A DNA stretch of 64,000 nt from Prorocentrum cordatum (lineage: Eukaryota; Sar; Dinophyceae; Prorocentrales; Prorocentraceae), in contig CAUYUJ010011181.1 of the NCBI GenBank assembly GCA_963575745.1, positions 93,771 through 157,770 of the forward strand. Reading direction: 5' to 3'. Position numbers and translations under genes: made by a program. The notes beneath the pieces are model-generated. The model saw only the letters and a list, made by a program, of their open reading frames with translations, was not told the DNA's origin and searched no databases. Shown here piece by piece: positions 32,960 through 43,146 of the stretch (position 1 is the stretch's first letter; each line of letters starts with the position of its first letter).

Positions 32960-34140
32960 ACCTTGCGGAGGAAGTCTCGAGCGGGAGCCTCGTCGGTGAG
33001 TGTATTGCGGAGAATCGGGAGCGGTGCCCGCCTCCCCATGGGGCCCGCAGCTCATGTCGGTAATCCGAGGTGGTCATCGGCAATCCCTGCAGAAATCACA
33101 GGTGAGGTGAAACCTAGGGGCCTGAATCCCGAGGAATTCTTGAGCGGGAGCCTCGTCTGTGAGCGAATTGTAGGGCAGTCTCGAGCGGTGGCTCCCTCCC
33201 TATGGGGCCCGCGGCTCATGCTGGTAATCTGAGGCGGCCATCGGAAAACAATGTAACAACACCGGGTTTGGTGTCACCTGGTAGCCTGAATCCCTAGGAA
33301 GTCTGGAGCGTAAGCCTCGCCTGCGAGTGAGTTGAGGGAAGTCTCGAGCTCGAGCCCCCTCCCTATGAGGCCTGCAGCTCGTGTTGGTAATTCGAGGCGG
33401 CCATTAGCAAGCCTTGTAAAACAACACAGGTTTGGTGACACATAGGAACCTCAATCCCGAGGAAATCTTTACCGTGAGCCTCGTCTGTGAGCGACTTGCG
33501 TGGAAGTCTCGAGCGGGACCCCCTCCTTAAGGGGTTCGCAGCTCATGTTGGTAATCCGAGGCGGCCATTGGAAGTCCATGTAAAAGCAAGATTTGGTGAC
33601 ACCTGGGGGCCTGAATCCAGAGGAAATCTCGAGCGGGAGCCTCGAATGAATGGCGGGCAATCCTCGAGCGATGTCCCCCTCCCCATGGGGGCCCTCAGCT
33701 CATGCTGGTGATCCGAGGTGGCCAACGGACAACACAGTAACAACACCAGGTTGCTGTCACCTGGCAGGCTGCTGTCACCTGGCAGGCTGTCACCTGGCTG
33801 GAGCGTCAGCTCGTCTTTGAGTGAATTGCGTGGAAGTCTCGAGCGGTGGCCCCCTTCCCTATGGCGCCCGCAGCTCATGTTGGTAATCCGAGGCGGCCAT
33901 CGGCAAACCTTAGAAAACAAAAGCGGTTTGGTGATAGCCACGAGCCTGAATGCCGAGGAAGTCTCGAGCGGGAGTCTCACCTGTGAGTGAATCGCACGGG
34001 GGTTTTGAGCGGAAGACCTCTGCTTATGGGCCTCGCAGCTAATGTTGGTAATCCGAGGCGGCGATCGAAACATTATGTAAAAACACAGGTGTGGTGACAT
34101 GGGAGAGCCTGAATCCTGAGGAAGTCTCGAACTGGAGCAT
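32960..34140. repeat. 164-bp satellite, seven tandem copies
   Basis: The anchor GCTCATGTTGGTAATCCGAG recurs at 33050, 33214, 33377, 33541, 33698, 33873 and 34038 (spacing 157-175). Each unit also carries GAGGAAGTCTCGAGCGGGAGCC, CTGTGAGTGAATTG, CTCCCTATGGGG and CACAGGTTTGGTGACAC blocks. The unit at 33698-33873 has an internal triplication of CTGTCACCTGGCAGG. The array ends where the helicase-like coding sequence begins. Confidence 0.9.
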
Positions 34141-35960
34141 GAGGGCGCGGGCGGCCTTGGCGGCGCTTCCGTTGCGGCCAGTTTCGAAGGCAGTTTGCAC
34201 TCCACGCCCAGCGCGTACGTCGCCTCCCTGGTCGCTGCCCTGCCGAAGAACCAGACACGCACGCGGGACCAAACGCGCTTCGCCGCCAAGTTCGCCAGGG
34301 CCTGTGACGAAACCTGGTGGCGAGAGAAAGTGACGCAGTTGCTCCTGCTGGGCCAGGGCGGCTTGGGACGAACCACGTGGTGCAGAATCTCGTCTTCCCA
34401 GTCGTGGAGTATTTGTGGCCCTCTTTGGCGTCGGACACGGCTACCATGATGGTCGTCGCCTTCCCGAACGCGCAGGCAACCAACATTTGCACAGAGACGG
34501 TGAAGGTGAGAACACTGCACAACGCCGGCGCTCTGCGAGCCCAGAAGTACTTCAACGCGAAGAAAAGGCCATGGAACGTGCAGAAAATATCGAACTGGTT
34601 GCGGGAGCACGTCCGGATTCTTGGCCGTCGAGGAGGTGAGCACGGTGGCGGCCGCGTTGTGCCAAGCGCTGGACATTCGCGCCTGCCGCGGACGAAGCGA
34701 CACGCGCGACGTGCAGGAGTCCACCTACAGGCGGTCGCGCAACCACCCCCGGCGCGTCCCCACTGCGTTGCGCCTGACCTTGCAGCTGAAACCGCTGAAA
34801 CCCAGCGGCGGCGTCGGCCCTTCGACGACAAAGAGCGAACTCTTGGGCGGCGGGTCGTGCAAGGACACGGAACCACCGACGGTGGAGACTCAGCGCGCCA
34901 TCGAGGTGCTCTCTCAGACCCCCTACGTCTTCGAGCTGGGAGGAACAGAGCGATTCGAGTCCAGGGGCCCGCTGATCGCGTTCTTGGGGCGCACGCGCGA
35001 GGGCAGGCGTTTCCCGCCAGAGGTCTGGTCCGCTTGGGAGCAGACGTTGCCCTCGGACAGCCGCGGCGTCCTGGGCCGTCGACACTAGCGCGAGAACTTA
35101 CGGCGTAGGCATATGTTGGGAGACGTTGGCGAGGTGGGTCAACGCGCGCGCTCGTCGCGACGCGCGGCGTCTGGGCGTGCCCTGCATTTGCCTGCGGGCC
35201 GTGGACGAGAGCAACGCGATCCGCGGCGATCCCGAAGCGGGCCGGCGCGTCCGAAACGCCCCGAACATGCAATGCGGAGGACGCACGCGGCGCGTTGCCT
35301 ACTCGCGTCGGCGCGGGCGTTCGGTTCGCGGCCGAGAGCTGGGGAAGAAGTTGGGGCTTGCGCAGGAGCACTACCATCGTGTCCTTTCAATTCCGCACCA
35401 GGGGCGAGTTGCGGTGCGAGGGGCGCGCGCTGGGCCAGTTCTTCCGCTTTCGATTCGTGTCCCTAGGAGTCTGGATGCGGGTGCTCGGCCTCCAGGAGCC
35501 TTAGGTCTACCAGGAGGGCGCCCAGTTGCTGCCGCGGGGTGCCGGAGGCGTTGACTACGACGGCGAGGCCGAAGCGCGGCTGCGAAGCTCCCTCGCGTCC
35601 AGGAGCTGCGATCAGGAACTTGCGTGCCAGAGCTCGGGGCCGCGCGTCGTGCGTCGCTCGGGGTTCCCGGCGCGCGCGTCGCGCCTATTATCCTCGCTGT
35701 CCCAGAGCCAGACGCTGCGCAAGGGCGCCGCCGTCGAGTGCTCCGGGGGCGAGGACGCTGGCCACGCGGGCGTGTCGAACGGCCAGTGGTGGCTGCATCT
35801 CTGCGTCATGTTCTCCCGCGCCGCGCGCGTGCGGAACGTGCGGGTCCTGCGGCCGCCCCCGCGCGAGCTCCCAGAGCGCGGGCCGCCGGTGTCCTTAGCG
35901 CTCCGGGACTTCGGCAAGAAAGCGGGGAGTTCTAGATTTGAAGCGGAGCAGCTCGCAGGA
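34141..35960 (+). pseudogene. Superfamily-1 (PIF1-like) helicase, multiply frameshifted
   Basis: Matches, from memory, a PIF1/AAA_30-type helicase family abundant in dinoflagellate genomes. Segments: PSAYVASLVAALPKNQTRTR (34207-34266), LLLGQGGLGRT (about 34345-34377) in the Walker A place (expected G-x-G-G-x-G-K-T; Lys is Arg here), then after a frameshift NHVVQNLVFPVVEYLWPSLA and MMVVAFPNAQATN (about 34375-34490), TLHNAGALRAQKYFNAKKRP (motif Ia region), then VEEVSTVAAALCQALDIRA (34624-34680) in the Walker B place (expected D/E-E-V-S-M-V), then RLTLQLKPL (motif III-like). Downstream, RWVNARARRDARRLGVPCIC (35132-35191) and VDESNAIRGDPEAGRRV continue the family's C-terminal half. At least three frame changes. 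Role if active: ATP-driven DNA unwinding. Confidence 0.6.
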
Positions 35961-37526
35961 GAGCTGGGCTTCGCGCTGTCCCTCGCTCGAGTGCGGCGGC
36001 GCCCTGGTCGAGGCCTGCGGGGTCGTCCCAACGGCGTGTTTCCGCGGGGTTCCCCCGGTGACTTTGCGATCGGGCCGTCGGACAACGTGCCCTTGCCGAC
36101 CAGGGCGCCGACAGCGCCGAGGAAAAAACGACATGCGCGTTCTTGCAGGAGGAATGGGAGGGGTGTCGGAGAGAAGGGGAGGCGGGATGACGAGGAGGAA
36201 ACGCAACATAGGGCGGGAGGAGGGCCCCCGCCAGGGCGAGAGAAAGAACACGGTGCCGAGGAGACGAAGAGAGCTTCTGCTATCGCAGCGACAGCCAACC
36301 CGCATAATCAGGATGGGCAGCCTTCCCAAGGGCACCCTGGCACCCTTACTTCCTCGGCCCATCCTTGGCCATTTTCGCTGGCCGCGCTCCGATCGAACAA
36401 CTTCGAAATGGGCGTCCAAGGCCCTTGCATCCTTATCGCGAATTCTTATGATACGGGTCGGCTGTTTGTGAATTGTTTTCAGATTCGTGTAGGAAATCTT
36501 CGTGCGGGTCGTACTGTCGGAGTAATTCGAAAGCAAAAGGCTTATTCAAATGGCGTGAGGCCCAGGCGGATCATTGATCCCCGAAAATTTTTGGGCGTGC
36601 CCCGAGATCACTTGGAGCTGCCATGTTTTTTTTGTGTTTCGGAGGTATGCCTGAGGCTCTCCATCTTCGGCTGTCTGGAACAATTTTGGAGGCCGTTGGC
36701 TCCTCCTGGACCCCAAAAGAGCCGTCTCCCACGTCGACCCCCCGAGTCCCAGGGGAGGTTCGCCCTCTATTTGTAATTTTAGGCTTCGCTGCCGTAGACG
36801 GTGAGGAAGGCTCGGACAGAACGCCCCGCCCATCCTGACGACACGTCTGGTGGTGCAAGAGTTGTTGGACGGAAGAAGGACGGACGCACCATGGGGGCGG
36901 AGGGTTGGGTAGGAAAAACTCTCGTTCCTTCTTTACCCTCCCTCTCGGGGGAGATGTGCGACCTCCCTTTCTTCTCTGGCTCCCCCTCCTCGCCTTCCTC
37001 CTCCATCCTCCCCCCCTCCCTCCTGCGCCCCTGCCCTCCCCCGCCCAGCCGCTGGAGGAGCCCAGGCGCAGCCCAGCGACCGCCTCCTGCATGCCCTGCT
37101 TCAGATGAGGTGTCCTGGCCTGGACGCACGCGTGCGAGCCCGCCTCCTGCACGCTCGAGCCCGCGCAGCGAGGACCCAGCCCGCCCCGGCCGTCCCGGGC
37201 CCTCGGGCGCGCGCGCCCTGGCGATCGTCGAGCAGCGACCGAGCGTCGGAAGTTTACGCGCCCAGGCTCCCTTCTGCAGCTCCGGATCTCTGGCGATGTG
37301 CTGTCTTACATCCCGGCGTATGCCTTCGACTTTGGCCTCTGGGGCCCGTCGTCGTTCCCCGGGGCCAGCAAAAACGGATCCGGGTCGAAGGTTTGGCTCC
37401 AGGGAAGGGGTCGGCGGACGGCGCTAGGACGAGGACAAATCCGTTCCACAGCGCTCCAGAACGCTCTGAGAAGGCCGCGGCGCCCGAGACATCCCCAGAG
37501 CCGACAGATTTCAGAGATTCTCGATT
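35961..37526. other. No gene recognised
   Basis: Unique GC-rich sequence, C/T-rich at 36930-37070. Frames of 100-400 codons occur on both strands without recognisable motifs. Confidence 0.4.
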
Positions 37527-37646
37527 TATCCTCATTCGATTTTATCCTCGTCATGGCTTCGTCTTCGAAGGGGTCGGGAGCACCGGAGCAGCTTCGTGGA
37601 CTCGACGGCGACCTTTGACAGCGTGAGCGCAGCAGGAAGAGGAGGA
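37527..37646. repeat. 120-base direct repeat, copy 1
   Basis: ATCCTCATTCGATTTTATCC through GACAGCGTGAGCGCAGCAGG, nearly identical to 37854-37975; the copies bracket a GAG microsatellite. Confidence 0.9.
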
Positions 37647-37850
37647 GGAGGAGGAGGAGGAGGAGGAGGAGGAGGTCGAGGGGGAGGGGGAGGAAGGAGG
37701 AGGGAGGGAGGAGGGAGGGGGGAGGGAGGAGGAGGAGGAGGAGAGAGGAGGGAGGAGGGAGGGGGGAGGAGGGAGGAGAGGGAAGAGGAGGAGGAAGGGG
37801 AGGAGGAGAAGGAGGAGGATGTGGAGGAGGAGGTGGAGGAGGATATCGAT
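37636..37850. repeat. (GAG)n microsatellite between direct repeats
   Basis: Purine-only GAG/GGA/GGGA tract of about 215 bases. Confidence 0.95.
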
Positions 37851-37853
37851 CCT

Positions 37854-38165
37854 TATCCTCATTCGATTTTATCCTCGTCATGGCTTCGTCTTCGAAGGGG
37901 TCGGGAGCACCAGAGCAGCTTCGTGGACTCGACGGCGACCTTTGACAGCGTGAGCGCAGCAGGAAGAGGAGGAGTAGGAGTAGGAGTAGGAGGAGGAGGA
38001 GGAGGAGGAGGAGGAGGAGGAGGAGGAGGAGGAGGAGGGGGAGGAGATGGAAGAGGAGGAAGAGGAGGAGGGGGAGGAGGAGGAGGAGGAGGAGGGAGGG
38101 AGAGAGGGAGGGAGGGAGGTGGAGGGGGAGGGAGGGAGGGAGGAAGGGTGGAAGGAGGAGTAGGA
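37854..38165. repeat. 120-base direct repeat copy 2 plus (GGA)n
   Basis: 37854-37975 repeats 37527-37646 almost base for base (one obvious C/A change); a second purine tract of 190 bases (37976-38165) follows. Confidence 0.9.
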
Positions 38166-38340
38166 AGAGGAGAAGCGTCGTATCGTCGAATGTTTCTCGT
38201 GCTCTGTTTGTGTTTGGTCTCCCAGGTCGCGCCCTCGTTCCCGTGGCCAGGCGCGGCTCGAAGGCCTGGAGGGGGTTTGCCCCGTGAAGGCTTTGGACTT
38301 CGATTCTGGGAGGTTTTTGTGGCGAAGCCTTCGGAGACAC

Positions 38341-38680
38341 TCACACACAACAAACAGCAGCTCCTCCTCTTCCGCGCAGCCCGCGCCGAGGACGGCGGCG
38401 AGGAGTGCTTTTTCTGGCGCGGTCCGCCCAGAATGACGGCGGCGGCGGCGAGGAGGTCGACGCGACGGCAGGGCGGCCACTGAGCCGTCTTCGGGGGCCC
38501 AAGGGTTGGCACGGGCACCCGGAATCGGCGGTCGCCTCGATGACGAGGGAGTCGGGGGCAACGGGGGACGCATCGACCCCCCCTCGCCCACGGATCGCCG
38601 ACAGGTGCCCGACAGCCCCAGCCTGCCCAGTAACGTGAGGCGTCGCTGTCGGGGATCTGTCGCCCGATCAGGGCCCGGAG
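38341..38680. repeat. 320-base dispersed module, copy 1
   Basis: From AACAAACAGCAGCTCCTCC to GTCGCTGTCGGGGATCTGTC. Closely repeated at 39929-40247, about 1.59 kb downstream in the same orientation, with few substitutions. Confidence 0.9.
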
Positions 38681-39928
38681 CCTGCGGCTTCGCTGTCGCG
38701 GGCCTATCGCCGGTCTATCGGTAAGGTACTCCAGTTTTCGTAGTAAAAGGGAGGGGGTCTGGACCCTCCAAGACGAGCCATTTCAGACCTCCCCCGTGGG
38801 AGAACCCTCCAAAACATCGTCCCCAGACCCCCGCAGGCACTCCAAGATAGCCTGGAAGAGACCCCCCCCCGAAATGAGACCCCCCTCCCTCTATTACGAA
38901 ATCTGGAGTATCGTAGTTTCAGATTCGATGTTCCCCCCCCTGAGCCGGTCCCCCATCTTGTTGCCCCTCCTTTCTGGGGCAACCGCGGGGGCTCGAAAGT
39001 GGCCGCGGTCCGCGCGGTCTGGGCCGGAGAGTCGCCCTGCTCTTGTCTAAGGGGCGGCTCCAGAGTACGGAGGGTAGCGGTGCGTCGCGTTGGCGGTCTT
39101 CTGGGCCTCCGAAGTGGAGTCCGAGTAGAAGGGGTCGAAGGATCGCTCCGCATCGGCGATGCATCGACGACGCGGCTCGATGTGGAGCCAGAGTTTCTCC
39201 ACGCCGATGGCGCCGATGCACTGCCGACGTCGCCGATGCATTGGCGATGCGGCGCGGTCCTCCAACCCCATCTACTCGGTCCCCATCTAGGAGACCTCTA
39301 GTTCTGGGCCCTGGAGTCGTCTTTCTCTTCTCCAGGGGGCGGCGCGAGAGCGCAACGATCATTCTGCACTTCGCGCTTCGCTGAGGCGCGATGCGCGAGG
39401 TTGGGTGATCTGGTGATTTTGAAGGTGCGCGCAGCCATCTTGGTTCCAGCCTGCGTAGAGATCGGAGACTTCATGCAGTCTGCGTTTTGGTCCTCCCGAT
39501 CCTCCTCTTGCCTGGGCTCGGGCCTATTGGCCGCAGCGTCTAACGATAAGCACCTTGTGCTGTGGGGAACAAGCCTAAGATCGGCGGCTCCTGGTCACAA
39601 CGAGAACCGCGGCGCGTACCCCGAAGTGACAAGAGAGGCGAAGAGGAGTGAAAGAATGGAGCAGCCCGCGAAGGCATATGTCTGGGCACAACAGCAGGTT
39701 TTCTCCACCTCCAGATCAGCGCCCCGTCCACCCCTCCCCTGCTCCTCCTCCTGCTCCCGGCCCTCCTCTTCCAGCGCCTCACGGCCAGCGGCCAGCATCC
39801 AGGAAGAGCAAAGACGAGTCGGCCTGCAGAGTGTGCTTGTGGATCATCAGGTCTCCTTGACGCAATCCCTTCCCGGCAGCTCTCACCTGTGCTTTGTTCG
39901 CAGAAAATGAAGAAGGAAACAAGCACGC
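38681..39928. other. Unique spacer between module copies
   Basis: No gene recognised. Contains a small GCCGATGCA-type tandem at 39160-39260. Confidence 0.45.
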
Positions 39929-40247
39929 AACAAACAGCAGCTCCTCCTCTTCCGCGCAGCCCGCGCCGAGGACGGCGGCGAGGAGTGCTTTTTCTGGCGC
40001 GGTCCGCCCAGAATGACGACGGCGGCGGCGAGAAGGTCGACGCGACGGCAGGGCGGCCACTGAGTTGGCCTCGGGGGCCCTGAGGTTGGCACGGGCACCC
40101 GGAATCGGCGGTCGCCTTGATAACGAGGGAGTCGGGGGCAACGGGGGACGCGTCGACCCCCACTCGCCCACGGATCGCCGACAGGTGCCCGACAGCCCCA
40201 ACCTGCCCAGTAACGTGAGGCGTCGCTGTCGGGGATCTATCGCCGAT
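39929..40247. repeat. 320-base dispersed module, copy 2
   Basis: Same as copy 1 with scattered substitutions, and directly followed by a partial third copy. Confidence 0.9.
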
Positions 40248-40253
40248 CAGCGC

Positions 40254-40480
40254 CGCCACTGAGCTGGCCTCGGGGGCCCTGAGGTTGGCACGGGCACCCG
40301 GAATCGGCGGTCGCCTTGACAACACGAGGGAGCCGGGGGCAACGGTAGGGGAAGGAGATCGGCTCAGGGGGGGACGCATCGACCCCCGATCGCCCAGGGA
40401 TCGCCGACGGGGGCCCGAGAGCCCCGACCTGCCCAGGAACGGGAGGCGTCGCTGTCGGGAACCTGTCGCCGATCAATAGT
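40254..40480. repeat. 320-base module, partial third copy
   Basis: Starts inside the module (CGCCACTGAGCTGGCCTCGG), in tandem with copy 2, and carries a 30-base insertion near 40345-40375. Confidence 0.85.
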
Positions 40481-41840
40481 GGCGATGTATCGCCGTTTCC
40501 ACTTCGATGCTTCCCCAACACCTGCAGCCGGCCCCCTCCTGAGTCACGTGGACTCTCCGGGAGGGTCGACCTCCAACCCTGATTTTGGCTCGATGATCCG
40601 ACGTCTCGGCATCGCTCGGACGTGTGCATTTTTCCTTCGGCGAGGACCATCGAGGAGCATCCTTGATCATTTGGCGAAAAAACCACACACGAAACCGAAA
40701 AAAACACAGGGAATGGACGTCCGAGCGATGGCGAGACGTGCATCGTCGCGGCGTGGCCTTCCCCCTCCCAGCCCCGCCCGCGGCACGCGGCCCGTGTCGG
40801 CCCTCGTCGCACCGCCTGCGCACCCTCGAACGGCGGCGTCGGTGTGACAATCAGGAGGGGAAAAAACACACAGACACAATGAATCGTCGATTCCCCAGAA
40901 AATGTGGGAAAATATGGGAAGGCGACCGGTTGTTACTGTGGCCCGTTGGGTGTTAGTGTGGCCCGTTGGGTGTTAGTGTGGCCCGTCGCGCGGCGGGATG
41001 GGAGTTACTGTGGCCCGCGCAGGCCGCTCAATGAAAAGTAATATGTAAAGGTATCTCATGTTAGATCTGGAGAGATTCGCAACCCCTGAGGGAATGCACT
41101 CCTGCACAGGCAAAAGTGGCCACAGTAACTCCCACCTGGAACCAACGTGGTAGTAGTGCTGTGTTAGTGGTGTGGTGGTCGCTGTGCTGTGTTAGTGGTG
41201 TGGTGTTGGTAATGTTGTGTTAGTGGTGTGGTGTTGGTAGTGGCTGGTTGTGCTGTATGCTGTGTTAGAAGTGTGGTGTTGGTAGTGGTGTGCTGTGTTA
41301 GTGGTGTGGTGTTGGTAGTGTTGTGTTAGTGGTGTGGTGTTGGTAGTGTTGTTGAGTTGTTAGTAGGTAGTAGTGTTGTGGTAGTGGCAGTGGTGCTGTG
41401 GTAGTGGTGTTGTGGTAGCGGTGTTGTGGTGTTGTGGTTGTGGTATTGTGGTAGCGGTGTAGTGGTGTTGTGGTAGCGGTGTTGTGGTGTTGTGGTACTG
41501 GCATTGTGGTAGTAGTGCTGTAGTGTGGTAGTACAATGGTGCTGTAGTGTTGGTGTTAAGTAATATCGTTCATAAGGAGTACTAGTCCTACGGAGTACTA
41601 GCCGCAGGGAGTGCTAGCCCCAGGGAGTACCAGTCCTAGGAATTACTACCCCTAGGGAGTACTCGTCCAAGGGAGTACTCGTCCTAGGGAGTACTCGCAC
41701 TACGGAGTACCAGCCCTAGGGAATACTAGTCCTAGGGAGTGCTAGTCCGAGGGAGTGCCAGGTAGTACTGGCGCTAGGGAGTGCTAGCCCTAGGAAGTAC
41801 TGGCGCTAGGAAGTGCTAGCCCTAGGGTGCTAGGGACGAC

Positions 41841-42261
<421 letters not shown>

Positions 42262-42290
42262 ATCGTAGTCGTAGTAGTAGTCGTAGTAGT

Positions 42291-42470
42291 TCGGGAAGCC
42301 CAAGAGGCTCTTCGGAGAGCCCAAGAAGCGCTTCGGATGCCCCAAGAAGCTCTTCGGAGGCCCCACGAGGCTCTTCGGAGAGCCCAAGCGGCTCTTAGGC
42401 GGCTGGAAGAAGGTCTTCGGCGGCTCCAAGAGGCTCTTCGGAGAGCACCAGAGGCTCTTCCGAGAGGCTC
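42291..42470. repeat. 21-base AAGAGGCTCTTCGGAGAGCCC repeat
   Basis: About eight degenerate units. Several contain GGCTCT-TCGG-AGAGCC, a 6-bp stem with a four-base loop. Confidence 0.8.
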
Positions 42471-42472
42471 TT

Positions 42473-42532
42473 CGGTGAAGGGGGGGGGGGGGGGGGGAGT
42501 TTTTGCCCCCCCCCCCCCCCCCCCCTTCACCG
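42473..42532. repeat. G18/C20 fold-back
   Basis: CGGTGAA, 18 G, AGTTTTTG, 20 C, TTCACCG: a perfect inverted repeat with an 8-base loop. The run lengths may be affected by sequencing error. Confidence 0.9.
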
Positions 42533-42622
42533 TACTTGATAATTAATACACTCCGGAGGACCCCTGGCCATACTAACACCCACCGGGCCGCAGTAACAAC
42601 CAACGGGCCGCAGTAACACCTT

Positions 42623-42928
42623 ATCTCTATGGGAAGTGGGGGGGAAGACAAAAACCTAGAACATATTGGAAAATATGGGGAATCCTTTTATTTGTGTGTA
42701 TTTATTTGTGTGTCCCAGGGTCCCTTCAGACAAGCACACGTTCCGAGGATCACCGAGCGGTTGCGGCGGTGGTCCTCTGGCCTCCCAGGCGGCCGAGGGG
42801 CTCCCGCCGGCGCCGAGATGGCGGGCCGTTTCCCCCCCACCCTCCAGCAGCAGAGGCGGCCCCCCGAGGCGGGCCTACTTTAAGGGTAGCTCTTTGGGAG
42901 ATGTTATAGTATCGGGAGCATAGCTCGC
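42623..42928. other. Unique 5' flank of the LTR element
   Basis: No gene recognised. It lies between the inverted-end cassette and the left direct repeat. Confidence 0.5.
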
Positions 42929-43146
42929 GCGCCGTTGCCTTGGGCTCAAGGCACGCGCGCCCTATTTGCCCGGACACTTACCTTAGTGTTCTCTATGTGC
43001 TGGAAAGACCGATACATCGATCTTATCCTATCATACCCATCCACTCCCCATATCGTATTCCTTCGACATGGAATTGGATGCAATGTGAGCTCATCCGCCT
43101 CCCATGGAGACGGATGCTATTTGACCTACCAGGCTCACTTTCGACT
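42929..43146 (+). repeat. Left LTR-like direct repeat
   Basis: Starts GCGCCGTTGCCTTGGGCTC and ends TTTCGACT. 213 of 218 bases match the right copy. The primer binding site follows at the very next base, which fixes the 3' edge as an LTR end. The repeat start resembles the SL (CCGT-GCC, TTGG, CTCAAG in order). No TG...CA ends. Confidence 0.85.

Noticed and set aside
32960-34140. CRISPR-like array
   Set aside because: Units are ~164-bp whole repeats with diverged copies, without alternating short repeats and unique spacers.
40580-40595. ATTTTGGCTC followed by GATG, resembling an SL relic
   Set aside because: Only a 10-base match with no similarity to the first half of the SL; expected by chance in a window of this size.
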